Positions 24,499-32,500 of a DNA stretch of 64,000 bases are shown in pieces. Where the stretch lies: NCBI GenBank assembly GCA_030824515.1, contig JAVBXN010000013.1, positions 1-64,000 on the forward strand, given 5' to 3'. A program made the position numbers and the translations under genes. The number at the start of each line of letters is the position of its first letter. Position 1 is the stretch's first letter. Origin of the DNA: Pelobacter sp. (GTDB lineage Bacteria; Desulfobacterota; Desulfuromonadia; Geobacterales; Pseudopelobacteraceae). The notes beneath the pieces were generated by a model. It was not told where the DNA came from and did not search any database. It saw only the letters and a program-made list of their open reading frames with translations.

Positions 24499-26172
24499 TT
24501 ATGTTCGCAATTCCGAAACCGCCTGTTGCAAGGAAAGAAAACCGACCATTCTCCCGTACTTTATCGGCCAGCCTGCCCGCCCGGCCAGGTCACGAACAGG
24601 GCCCTTCATGCCGGAAAAAGCTACTGTAATATCACGTTCTGCGTAGCCGTCAACCATTCTTTCCATGGCGGACAGGGCCACCGCATCCATGTCGTTTACT
24701 CCTGACATATCGAAGATGATGTGAGTGATATCAGAACAACTCGCCAGAATTCCACGCAACCAGTCTTCCACGAATGCCATGTTGGCGAAATACAGAGATG
24801 CGTCTACTCGCACCAGCAGCATGCCGGACGGAACAACAGCTTCCGGATAGCGGCGGATATTGCGGTACACCCCCTCTTTCTCCAGCCAGCCCAGCTGGGC
24901 AATGTGCGGATGGGCGCTCCGCCAGATGAACACCAGCAGGGAAAAGATGACGCCGGCGACGATCCCCCACTCCACGCCGAAACCGAGGGTCACCAGAAAG
25001 GTCAGGAGAAAGGTGAACCCGTCGCATGGCTTCACTCTGAACAGGTAACGTGCCTCGGCGATCTCCACCAGACCGGAAACTGCGACGATGACAATGGCGG
25101 CCAGGATCGTTGTGGGGAGGTAGTGAAAGAGGTGGGTGAACCAGAGCAGTATGACGCTGATGATCAGCGCCGTTATCAGCCCGGCCAGACCGGTTCGTGC
25201 ACCGGCCCGGTGGTTGACGGCGGTTCTGGAAAAACCGCCGGTGACCGGATAGCCGGAAAAGAACGCCGCAGCAAGGTTGGCGGCGCCCAGACCCAGCAGT
25301 TCCCGGTTCGGGGCAATCCGGTACTTCTCCTTATCGGCAATGATCCCGGCAACAGCAAAGGATTCAAGGTAGCCGATCATGGCGATGGTCAGACCCGCCG
25401 GAAGCAGGGAAAGCAGTTGCCCTAAGGAAAAATCGGGAACGGCAAAGGGTGGCAGCCCGTGGGGGAGATCACCGACGGTTCTGACCCCGGCCAGGTCAAG
25501 ATTGAGGAGCGCCGTCAACAGCGTGCCGACGACCACAGCCACGAGTGGCCCGGGGATGCGGGGAGTCAGGCGCTGCATGACCAGCAGCAGGCCGATGGCT
25601 CCCAGGCCCAGGGTTATAGTAAGGAGATGCGTGCTCCCTAATTGGCTGAACAGACTGGTTGCCAACTGGAAGGCCGAACCACCGCTGGTACCGGAAATGC
25701 CCAGCAGACTCTTCATCTGACTGAGAGCGATCAGCAGGGCAGCCGCCGACGTGAAACCGCCAATGGCGGCCCTGGAGAGGAAGTTCACCATAAAGCCTGC
25801 CCGTACAGCGCCCAGCAGAAGCTGCAGGAGCCCGGTCAGCAGGGCCAATTGTACAGCCGCAGCCAGATATGCCGTGGTGCCGGGCGGGGCTACCTTGCTG
25901 CAGGCCACATGCACCAGTAATGAAACGATCGCTACGGGACCGACAGAGAGGTGCCGGGACGAGCCGACCAGGGCATACACCAGCAGCGGTACCGTGGAGG
26001 CGTAGAGGCCGACGATAGGCGGCAGCCCCGCCAGGAGAGCATAGGCCATCCCCTGGGGGGCCAGAATCACCGCCACCACCGCACCGGCCGCCAGGTCACC
26101 GGGAAAATCGGCTTGGCGGTAGGAGCGGAGCCATTCAGGAACGAGAAGGGTCTTTAAGGGCGTCATGGACAT
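24499..26172 (-). CDS. SulP family anion transporter with STAS domain
   Basis: The 557-residue protein has the SulP signature near the N-terminus (AAGAVVAVILAPQGMAYALLAGLPPIVGLY, about residues 29-58), 10-12 membrane segments, the conserved FFSGYPVTGGFSRTAVN, and a C-terminal STAS domain (about 430-550; THIIFDMSGVNDMDAVALSAMERM). SulP carriers move sulfate, bicarbonate or related anions. It follows two YeeE/YedE genes by 10 nt, so sulfate or another sulfur oxyanion is the likely substrate here. Confidence 0.9.
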   Translation of the reverse strand: MSMTPLKTLLVPEWLRSYRQADFPGDLAAGAVVAVILAPQGMAYALLAGLPPIVGLYASTVPLLVYALVGSSRHLSVGPVAIVSLLVHVACSKVAPPGTTAYLAAAVQLALLTGLLQLLLGAVRAGFMVNFLSRAAIGGFTSAAALLIALSQMKSLLGISGTSGGSAFQLATSLFSQLGSTHLLTITLGLGAIGLLLVMQRLTPRIPGPLVAVVVGTLLTALLNLDLAGVRTVGDLPHGLPPFAVPDFSLGQLLSLLPAGLTIAMIGYLESFAVAGIIADKEKYRIAPNRELLGLGAANLAAAFFSGYPVTGGFSRTAVNHRAGARTGLAGLITALIISVILLWFTHLFHYLPTTILAAIVIVAVSGLVEIAEARYLFRVKPCDGFTFLLTFLVTLGFGVEWGIVAGVIFSLLVFIWRSAHPHIAQLGWLEKEGVYRNIRRYPEAVVPSGMLLVRVDASLYFANMAFVEDWLRGILASCSDITHIIFDMSGVNDMDAVALSAMERMVDGYAERDITVAFSGMKGPVRDLAGRAGWPIKYGRMVGFLSLQQAVSELRT

Positions 26173-26182
26173 GTGGGGCCGC

Positions 26183-26740
26183 TTACATTCCGGCCCGTTC
26201 CAGCCAGTACAGCAAGCCGATCAGGGCGGCAGAAAGAGGAATGATTATCACCCAGGGGTTGACCCGCAACAGTTCTGGAAAAGTCTGGGCGCCGAAGTCC
26301 CCCCGTGGAAGAATCGTCCGGGAAAGATAGGGGAAGGCATGGGCATAGAGGCCGGCACCGACAATGATTCCCGTCAGCCCCCCGACGGCTGCATCCATCT
26401 TTCCCTGACCCACGGCGGCGGCGATGGTGCCGGGGCAGTAGCCGAGCACGGCAAAACCTACGCCGAAGATCAGCCCGCCGACCAGGGTCATACCGAGTGA
26501 GCCCGGCTTGGGGTGGAGTTGGGCCAACCCAAGCTCTCGCAGGATATGGACGCCGACCATCCCGGTCACCATGGCGGTGACCATGATCTTCACCACGGTA
26601 AAATCACGGAACAGGAGTTGCCCCACAATCACGTCGTATTCAGTGACATTCCCTTTCTGAAGCAGGAAGCCGAAGAAAAAGCCTATTCCCAAACCGATAA
26701 CCAGTTGTAGAGATTTGTTACTGTGAAGGGCGGAGAACAT
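26183..26740 (-). CDS. YeeE/YedE family membrane protein, second half
   Basis: The ATG at 26740 follows GGGAGG at good spacing. The 185-residue protein has about five membrane segments, GFFFGFLLQKGN and GGLIFGVGFAVLGYCPGT with the conserved Cys of YeeE/YedE (TsuA-like) carriers. These import thiosulfate or transfer sulfur across the inner membrane via Cys. The half-size product is paired with the next upstream gene (gap 2 nt), as in two-component PmpA/PmpB arrangements. Confidence 0.85.
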   Translation of the reverse strand: MFSALHSNKSLQLVIGLGIGFFFGFLLQKGNVTEYDVIVGQLLFRDFTVVKIMVTAMVTGMVGVHILRELGLAQLHPKPGSLGMTLVGGLIFGVGFAVLGYCPGTIAAAVGQGKMDAAVGGLTGIIVGAGLYAHAFPYLSRTILPRGDFGAQTFPELLRVNPWVIIIPLSAALIGLLYWLERAGM

Positions 26741-26742
26741 GT

Positions 26743-27264
26743 TCAGCCTCCCAGGGCGTATTTGATGTAGGCGGTAAGGCCACCGCTGGCAAAAAAGGCG
26801 GCAACCGCCAGCCAGCCGCTGACTGCAAGTTGCAGGGTTCCGCTGATGCCATGGCCGCTGGTGCAACCGCCGGCCCAGCGGGCGCCGAACCCCATGATGA
26901 TACCGCCGCAGAAAGCTGTTACAAGCCGGGGGAGATGCTCGGAACCAAAGGTTGTGGCCCAGAGAGACGGCACCCATTCGAGCCGGAACTCTCCCGAGAG
27001 GAGGGCCGAAGTGCAGGCACCCAGGAACACCCCCAGCACCAGCATCCATTCCCAGTCGATCTCCGGAACAAACTGGCGGTAATAGGCCATGTCGCGGACC
27101 TTGCGTCCCCGCACGATCTCTTCAAGCATGCCGCTGGTGCGGGCAAAGGCGGTTGAGCAGCCGATCGGCTTGTCAGACAGGACGAAAGTCAGGCACGAAA
27201 GGAGACCTATGCCGATACCTACGGCATAGGGGGACCATTCATTCATAGTCAGAAATGAGAGCAT
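26743..27264 (-). CDS. YeeE/YedE family membrane protein, first half
   Basis: The 173-residue membrane protein carries the two other conserved Cys motifs: DKPIGCSTAFARTSG (about residues 31-45) and ARWAGGCTSGHGISGTLQLAV (the GCTSGHG motif, about residues 128-148). With the partner encoded directly downstream it likely forms a full thiosulfate/sulfur transporter. An AGGAGGT site precedes the ATG. It follows the persulfide-dioxygenase-like gene by 18 nt. Confidence 0.87.
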   Translation of the reverse strand: MLSFLTMNEWSPYAVGIGIGLLSCLTFVLSDKPIGCSTAFARTSGMLEEIVRGRKVRDMAYYRQFVPEIDWEWMLVLGVFLGACTSALLSGEFRLEWVPSLWATTFGSEHLPRLVTAFCGGIIMGFGARWAGGCTSGHGISGTLQLAVSGWLAVAAFFASGGLTAYIKYALGG

Positions 27265-27282
27265 AATGTTATACCTCCTGCA

Positions 27283-28701
27283 CTACTTGCCCAGGAAGCG
27301 CGGTCCATGCGGGACTACGCAGAGCGGACATTCCGGTGCAAATCCGGCTGCGTTGAACCCGGTCATCCCTCCGGCCACGTTCCAGACCTGTGTGAAACCA
27401 TGCTGTTTCAGAATACTGGCGGCAAGGCTGGAGCGGTGCCCTGTGCTGCAGACCAGGGCAATATCGCGGTTCGGATCAAGTTCGACATGCCGGGAGCGCA
27501 GCATGGGGGCAGGAATGTGGAGCGCACCTGACACGTGGGTTGCGCCGTACTCTCCCGCTGATCGCACATCCACGAGTACAAGTCCGTCGCCGATGGTAAT
27601 CCGCCGGTTGAGCTCAGGGGCCGACAGTTGGGGGATATGGTCAGTGGCAAGGCCGGCCTTGGCCCACTCGAACAAGCCACCCTCAAGATACCCGATGGTC
27701 TGGTCAAGACCGACCCGGCGAAGCAGCAGTGCTGCCTGGGCAGCATCGTCCGCCTGGTCTGTCACCAGAAGTATCTTCTGTTCAGGAGGCAATACCCACC
27801 CGGCAAAGGTGGCAAAATTCCCTGCGATGTCGATGTGGTAGGACCCCGGCACATGCTGTCCGCCGAAGGCGGAATAGCCACGGACATCGAGCACAAGAGT
27901 ATCATTTCCGGCCATGGCTTCACGGAACTGCAGGGGCGTCAGCGGCCGGGGGACAGGAAGAGTGCCCACCAGTGCCGGACCGCGACGATTGATATCGCTG
28001 CAGCGGGAGAAATGATCCGGCGCAGCCGGCATATCGGTGGTCAGCGAGGCGATGAACTGCTGTTGGTCGCTGATGGCGACGGCGCCGTTGTAGAGATTCT
28101 CGTACCCGATGGTGCTGGTGCGCTTGGCGCCCATGGCCCGTCCGCAGAGGGAGCCGGCGCCGTGGGCCGGATAAACCTCGCAGAAGGGGGGTAGATTCAT
28201 GAGCTTGTCGTGGAGGGAACCGTAGAGTTTTGTTGCCAGATCAATGGCCATGCCGGGAAAGAGGTCAGGGCGGCCAACGTCGCCGACAAAAAGGGTGTCG
28301 CCGCAGAAAGTGGCGGTCGGCTCCGGTCCCCGTGCATGGTCGATGACAACGTAGGAGAGATGCTCCGGGGTGTGCCCCGGGGTTTCAAGAACCTGGATCT
28401 CAAGATCATCAATCCGTAAACTGTCCCCCTCGACAACGGGCTGGTGCTTGAATTCGCAGTTGCCGGACTTGGGCGCGACGATGACGGCACCGGTGGCTTC
28501 CGCCAGGTCCAGATGTCCGGAGACGAAGTCGGCGTGCAGGTGGGTCTGGAGGATATGGGTGATTTTCATCCCCATGGCTGCGGCGGCATCCAGATAGATG
28601 CCGACGTCGCGCCGGGGGTCGATGATGGCGCAGTTCGCTGCGCCACCAAGAAGGTATGAACTGTGGGCCAGGCCTGATACGAAAAACTGCTGGATGAACA
28701 T
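27283..28701 (-). CDS. Metallo-beta-lactamase/double rhodanese protein (persulfide dioxygenase-like)
   Basis: The 472-residue protein begins with an ETHE1-like MBL domain (residues 1-240: THLHADFVSGH metal motif, TPGHTPEHLSY, GDTLFVGDVGRPDL, YPAHGAGSLCG) followed by two rhodanese domains (about 262-355 and 368-460). The second rhodanese keeps the catalytic Cys (VCSTGHRS); in the first the position reads VTDQAD, so it is inactive or structural. Such proteins oxidise glutathione or other persulfides to sulfite. A CAGGAGG site precedes the ATG. It heads the YeeE/SulP group and follows the UGA-containing small protein. Confidence 0.9.
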   Translation of the reverse strand: MFIQQFFVSGLAHSSYLLGGAANCAIIDPRRDVGIYLDAAAAMGMKITHILQTHLHADFVSGHLDLAEATGAVIVAPKSGNCEFKHQPVVEGDSLRIDDLEIQVLETPGHTPEHLSYVVIDHARGPEPTATFCGDTLFVGDVGRPDLFPGMAIDLATKLYGSLHDKLMNLPPFCEVYPAHGAGSLCGRAMGAKRTSTIGYENLYNGAVAISDQQQFIASLTTDMPAAPDHFSRCSDINRRGPALVGTLPVPRPLTPLQFREAMAGNDTLVLDVRGYSAFGGQHVPGSYHIDIAGNFATFAGWVLPPEQKILLVTDQADDAAQAALLLRRVGLDQTIGYLEGGLFEWAKAGLATDHIPQLSAPELNRRITIGDGLVLVDVRSAGEYGATHVSGALHIPAPMLRSRHVELDPNRDIALVCSTGHRSSLAASILKQHGFTQVWNVAGGMTGFNAAGFAPECPLCVVPHGPRFLGK

Positions 28702-28842
28702 TGGTTTATCCTCCTGTGGTTTATTTTTCTGAAAGTGCGTCCTCTTGTTCCCTACGGTTTCTGATTTATATTTTACCGGGGTTGGTTGTGCTGCTTGATG
28801 AGCGCTCCGTCCGGGGATGAGACAGATTGCCGCGACTCAAGG

Positions 28843-29049
28843 TCATTTCTCATCCTTTTTCTGTTGGGGCCTGACTTCACCAGGGATCAGCCCCAGCACC
28901 AGACCGACAATGCCGCCATAGAGTGCCCCCGTCCAGGGGGAACCAAGCATCATTCAGCCGCCGCCGGTGCAGCGGCTCAGCCAGCCGAGCAGCGCACCTG
29001 CTGCGGCACCAATACTTATTAACACAACGATCTTGAGCAGGGATCCCAT
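28843..29049 (-). CDS. Candidate selenoprotein: small DUF6132-like membrane protein with in-frame UGA
   Basis: Reading through a UGA at 28956-28954 gives a 68-residue protein with one membrane helix before the UGA (residues 4-25), then RCTGGG-[UGA]-MMLGSPWTGALYGG, a second hydrophobic stretch (GGIVGLVLGLIP) and a charged tail. DUF6132-type proteins have the layout helix, Cys-x4-Cys-P, an NP turn, LYG, helix; the UGA falls on the second Cys. A 5-bp GC hairpin with a G in its loop starts 14 nt after the UGA, as expected of a bacterial SECIS. AAGGA precedes the ATG at 29049 (29058 is an alternative). It heads the persulfide/YeeE/SulP group. A simple nonsense mutation is the alternative. Confidence 0.6.
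28926..28956 (-). promoter_or_regulatory. Candidate bacterial SECIS element (UGA plus hairpin)
   Basis: UGA at 28956-28954 is followed after 13 nt by CCCCC (28940-28936), loop UGGAC (28935-28931) and GGGGG (28930-28926); GGU/ACU below can extend the stem past a mismatch. The loop begins 19 nt after the UGA and has G at its second position, within the published bacterial SECIS rules (loop 16-37 nt from UGA, G in the first two loop bases). Confidence 0.55.
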
Positions 29050-29151
29050 GATGCTCATTCCTTTTTCTTCGGCGGTAGTGTGAGAAGTCAAAATTTGGTT
29101 CAGGCATTCAATACTGAAAGTTACCCCGTGACTGTCTCAAGCTATTGGTCG

Positions 29152-30651
29152 TTAAGCATCTAAAAGTTTATGTTTTCTAATCCATTTGTCAAGCGATATC
29201 ACCGGCAGCACAATCGCGCCCGCTGCCATGGCATACAACCAGGCTCGGGCGTCGAGCGGTGCCGAAGCAAAAAGCGTCTGCAGCGGCGGCAGGTAGATGA
29301 AGCAGGCCTGAAGCAGCAGCAGGATGCCGATACCGATAAAGATTGCCGGATTGCTGAATACCCCCTGGCTAAAGAGAGAGTCGCGCAGGGATCGGCAGTT
29401 GAGCAGATAGAATATCTGGGTGAAGGTGATGCTGGTCACGCAAAGGGTCTGTGCTTCGGCCAGAGCCAGTGCATGCCGGGCGGTCGTCACCGGTTCCGGG
29501 CCGATGATCCGGAAGTATTCCCAGAGGAACAGTCCGCAGGCTCCTGCGGACATGAGCAGGGCCACCACTATCAGGCGCGCAACAATGAAACCGGAAAAGA
29601 CCGGTTCGTCGGGAGAACGGGGCATGCGCTGCATGGAGTTTGGCTCCAGTACCTCGAAGGCCAGCGGGATCGAGAGGGTGACGCTTGCCACCAGGTTGAT
29701 CCAGAGCGTCTGGCTGGGGGACATGGCCATGAGCAGCTCATTTACCCCGTCGACCCGCACCGTCGGGAAGAAAAACATGGATGCCGTCAGAGTGCAGGCC
29801 AGGCCCAGATTGGTGGGCAGCACGAAGGCCAGGGACTTGATGAGGTTGTCGTAGACCCGGCGGCCCTCTTCAACCGCTGCGGTGATAGAGGCGAAATTAT
29901 CATCCATAAGGACAACCTTGGCCGCCTCCTTGGATACCGCAGTGCCGGTAATCCCCATGGCGATGCCGATGTCGGCCCGCTTGAGGGCCGGGGCGTCATT
30001 GACGCCGTCGCCGGTCATGGCAACCACGTGGCGCTGGACCTGGAGAGCCTGCACGAGCTGGATTTTATGTTCCGGAGCCACGCGGGCAAACGAGAGCAGC
30101 TCCTGCAGTGCCGGAGGAACGGTCGTCAGACGGACACCATCGTGTTCGATCTCGCCTTCCGGGGCGTAGCCGATCCCGGAAAACCGGTATTCATGCCCTT
30201 CCAGCCATGCCACCTGGACCGTCATCTCATTGCGGGTCAGGGTGCCGGTCTTGTCAGAGCAGATGACCGTTGTGGATCCCAGTGTTTCGACCGCCGGAAG
30301 ATGACGGACAACAGCATGGCGTTCGGCCATGCGCCGGACGCCGATGGCCAGGCAGATGGTGATAACCGCCGGCAGCCCCTCGGGGATTGCCGCCACGGCC
30401 AGAGAGACGGCAACCATGAGGGATTCTCCGACCGGGGCGTCCTTGATCCAGATCCCGAATGCGATCAGAACCGCTACAACGACAACCACTGCGACGGTGA
30501 TGCCGGTAGTGACTCTGGCCAGTTGTCGCGTCGGCGGGGTCTCCAGCTGTGTGGCAGCATTTACCGTTTCTCCTGAATCCGTGGACTTCGTCATGTTGTG
30601 CGGACTTGTCCGGATGACGGCCTTGTATGCTGTTTCTGTTCGTCGGCTCAT
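29152..30651 (-). pseudogene. P-type (P2A-like) cation ATPase with internal and N-terminal deletions
   Basis: The 499-codon frame keeps the M4 motif AIPEGLPA, the phosphorylation site SDKTGTLTRNEM, the P-domain hinge MTGDGVNDAPALKRADIGIAMG and six C-terminal helices. Full-length P2A ATPases are about 900 residues. Missing are the N-terminal cation region with the actuator TGE motif, and the nucleotide-binding domain: sequence jumps from VPPALQELL to SFARVAPEHKIQLVQ, skipping roughly 250 residues including the KGAPE motif. The first ~30 residues match nothing in the family. It cannot bind ATP or dephosphorylate normally, so a deletion derivative rather than a working pump. Confidence 0.75.
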
Positions 30652-30660
30652 AGCTTTGCA

Positions 30661-30859
30661 CTTAGGCTTCCTCCAGACCCCTCCTCGAGGAGACGCCCTT
30701 GCCTTCGGCTAGTACTTGTTTTACCCTGTCATCACGACAGTGACTGGATTCTCGTACACGGGACTTGCACCCCATAAGTTCACGACAATGACGGGCGTAC
30801 ACTACGGGGTGCTGCGGAAAACCGCAGCACCCCTTGAGACGTTGGAAAATGACTCAACT
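30661..30859. other. Gene-free stretch with a strong hairpin, possibly an element remnant
   Basis: No coding frame is convincing here. The stretch has a run of short inverted repeats (CTCCTCGAGGAG at about 30677-30690; TGTCATCACGACA at 30727-30739) and ends in the 12-bp hairpin at 30806-30833. It lies directly upstream of the gutted ATPase. It may be the tail of a mobile element or a structured RNA; I cannot identify it. Confidence 0.3.
30806..30833. repeat. 12-bp perfect GC-rich hairpin with AAAA loop
   Basis: GGGGTGCTGCGG (30806-30817) pairs exactly with CCGCAGCACCCC (30822-30833). No T-run follows on either strand, so it is not a standard intrinsic terminator. Confidence 0.7.
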
Positions 30860-30967
30860 TCAGAAAACCGAAAAGTCATTTACACAATCAGATTGACATG
30901 CCCCGATAGCCAGCATGATGGCTACAAGCAGGCCGAAAACACTCCACATAATCAATTGCTCTGACAT
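30860..30967 (-). CDS. Short hydrophobic reading frame, perhaps a TerC-family N-terminal remnant
   Basis: The frame encodes 35 residues, MSEQLIMWSVFGLLVAIML then AIGACQSDCVNDFSVF, with CAGGAAA upstream of the ATG. The first 20 residues look like the first helix of TerC/Alx-type membrane proteins, after which the match stops. It is either a truncated gene or a small membrane peptide; translation is unproven. Confidence 0.25.
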   Translation of the reverse strand: MSEQLIMWSVFGLLVAIMLAIGACQSDCVNDFSVF

Positions 30968-31008
30968 CCGTTTTTTTCCTGATGCTTTCGATGCGCTGGA
31001 TTGCTTCG

Positions 31009-31557
31009 TTATTGCGATATACCGGCTGCCGTCATAATTGTTTTGAACTTGTCCGCAGCTCCGTTATAAAGTTCCAGAGCCTGTGTATTTTTCTTCCGAT
31101 ACTCAAGAAGCGCCATAGGGTTCTTGTCAGTGACAAAACTCCTGACGGCATCAAATGATTCCGCATACGCCATATACGCGGCTATCAAGCCTGCTTTACC
31201 GTCTTCAAGATGTTTTTTTGATTCGGGTGACAGTGCTTCCGGAACGGCCTTTATTGCCAGTGTTTTTGCCGCCTGCAGGCATTCAGCCTTCGCCTTGTCA
31301 ATGACGGAAGGCAGGTTGATGGAAACGTCGCCTCCTTTGATGACATTCTTCAATTCATCTCCCGCCAGTTTGACCGCCTTGTCCGTAAGATTCTCAATGT
31401 TCAGAAGATCTTTCTGAAATGCCATCAGCTTTTCTTTATCGGCAGGCGTGAGTGTGATGGCTGGGATTTGCTGCTGCGTTTCCCGCGTTTTTTCGGGTGA
31501 ACAACCGCAAAATGCCATAATAGTGCATGCGAGAGCAATCAATACAATCTGTTTCAT
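31009..31557 (-). CDS. Hypothetical lipoprotein, helical
   Basis: The ATG at 31557 follows TAGGAGA and gives a 182-residue lipoprotein with lipobox AFCGC (about residues 15-19). The rest is almost wholly alpha-helical, with long amphipathic stretches (PADKEKLMAFQKDLLNIENL, then KAVKLAGDELKNVIKGG). No family is recognised. It is expected to be anchored in the periplasm. The upstream in-frame codons to 31596 are not part of it. Confidence 0.65.
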   Translation of the reverse strand: MKQIVLIALACTIMAFCGCSPEKTRETQQQIPAITLTPADKEKLMAFQKDLLNIENLTDKAVKLAGDELKNVIKGGDVSINLPSVIDKAKAECLQAAKTLAIKAVPEALSPESKKHLEDGKAGLIAAYMAYAESFDAVRSFVTDKNPMALLEYRKKNTQALELYNGAADKFKTIMTAAGISQ

Positions 31558-31646
31558 GTTGCATATTCTCCTATATCTTTGAGTACTCGTGACCATGCGG
31601 GAGGAGTCGCCCCCTCCCGCAACCGGTGCGAACCGGATTGAGACGT

Positions 31647-31940
31647 CTAATCAAACAGCTCTGTCAGCCATGATTTTTTCTTGTAATGGCCGTCGTGGCC
31701 ATACCCGTGATCATCGTGCTTCTGCTTTCCGTAATGTGGCTGGCTCTGGCTGTTCTGTTGGTACAGGGGCTGAGGCTGTGGTTGTACATAGCCAGCTGTT
31801 TGTGTATCCGAGCGCTCGATGATTTTATCCAGCTCCCCACGGTCCAGCCAGACTCCCCGGCATTCAGGGCAATAATCGATTTCCACTCCCTGGCGATCGG
31901 CCATTTTCAAGTCAACACTTGTGCAAACGGGACACTTCAT
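31647..31940 (-). CDS. Zinc-ribbon (TFIIB-like) small protein
   Basis: The ATG at 31940 follows GAGGAGA. The 97-residue product begins MKCPVC and has a second pair CPEC (residues 2-26), forming a zf-TFIIB ribbon with the family's VEIDYCPECRGVWLDRGELD. A Gln/Pro/His-rich linker with HDDHGYGHDGHYKKK follows, which may bind metal. Such proteins are common and of unknown function. Further upstream codons are untranslated. Confidence 0.8.
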   Translation of the reverse strand: MKCPVCTSVDLKMADRQGVEIDYCPECRGVWLDRGELDKIIERSDTQTAGYVQPQPQPLYQQNSQSQPHYGKQKHDDHGYGHDGHYKKKSWLTELFD

Positions 31941-32088
31941 AACTTTTCTCCTCATGTTTATGACAGAAAGATGGTAATACCCGCCAATGGCCGCATCAAC
32001 GTATAGAGCAACCAATCATTGATGGCGATTCAATGCGGGATTACAAGTTAACATTCAAATCAACGATAGATACAGGATTGGATCGGGA

Positions 32089-32403
32089 TCAGGAGCGGTT
32101 TTGAGGAGGAACAAATATCCTGTCTAAAATTCGAGGAAGCGCAAGCTGTGGCTTGTAACGCAATAGCTTGGCAGTCAGCTCGGCATGGGAAATTTCAGTA
32201 AATGTGGACAGTGGGATGTGCCCGGCACAGCAGCAGGTTGTTTCGCAGTCGTCCGTATCGTGACTGAGCGGATATTCAACGGAATCATTGTCCACAAGCG
32301 CGCCATGCCCCGCATTTGCGGAAAGCTCTTCGCAAGGATTCCCGAAGCAGACGGCAGGCAGCATGAGATAGGCGATGATTAAAATTACGGATAGTATTTT
32401 CAT
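32089..32403 (-). CDS. Small secreted Cys/His-containing protein
   Basis: The 104-residue protein has a signal peptide (residues 1-20, ending PAVCFG) and a mature part with a cluster of Cys and His (SHDTDDCETTCCCAGH, about residues 46-61), suggesting metal binding. It resembles the small periplasmic proteins found beside heavy-metal efflux genes, but none is adjacent here. Function is unknown. Confidence 0.55.
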   Translation of the reverse strand: MKILSVILIIAYLMLPAVCFGNPCEELSANAGHGALVDNDSVEYPLSHDTDDCETTCCCAGHIPLSTFTEISHAELTAKLLRYKPQLALPRILDRIFVPPQNRS

Positions 32404-32500
32404 TTTGAGGCGATCCTAGCACAGATTCCGTTTAAATGGGGCCTCAATTGTAAATTCCGGTTTTTACGATCAGGATTGTGAAACGGAATCGCGCGTCCCG

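Noticed and set aside
29170-30576. A 468-codon plus-strand frame opposite the ATPase remnant
   Set aside because: Composition (Gly/Arg/His/Gln-rich) and lack of motifs show it is the complement of the ATPase coding strand.
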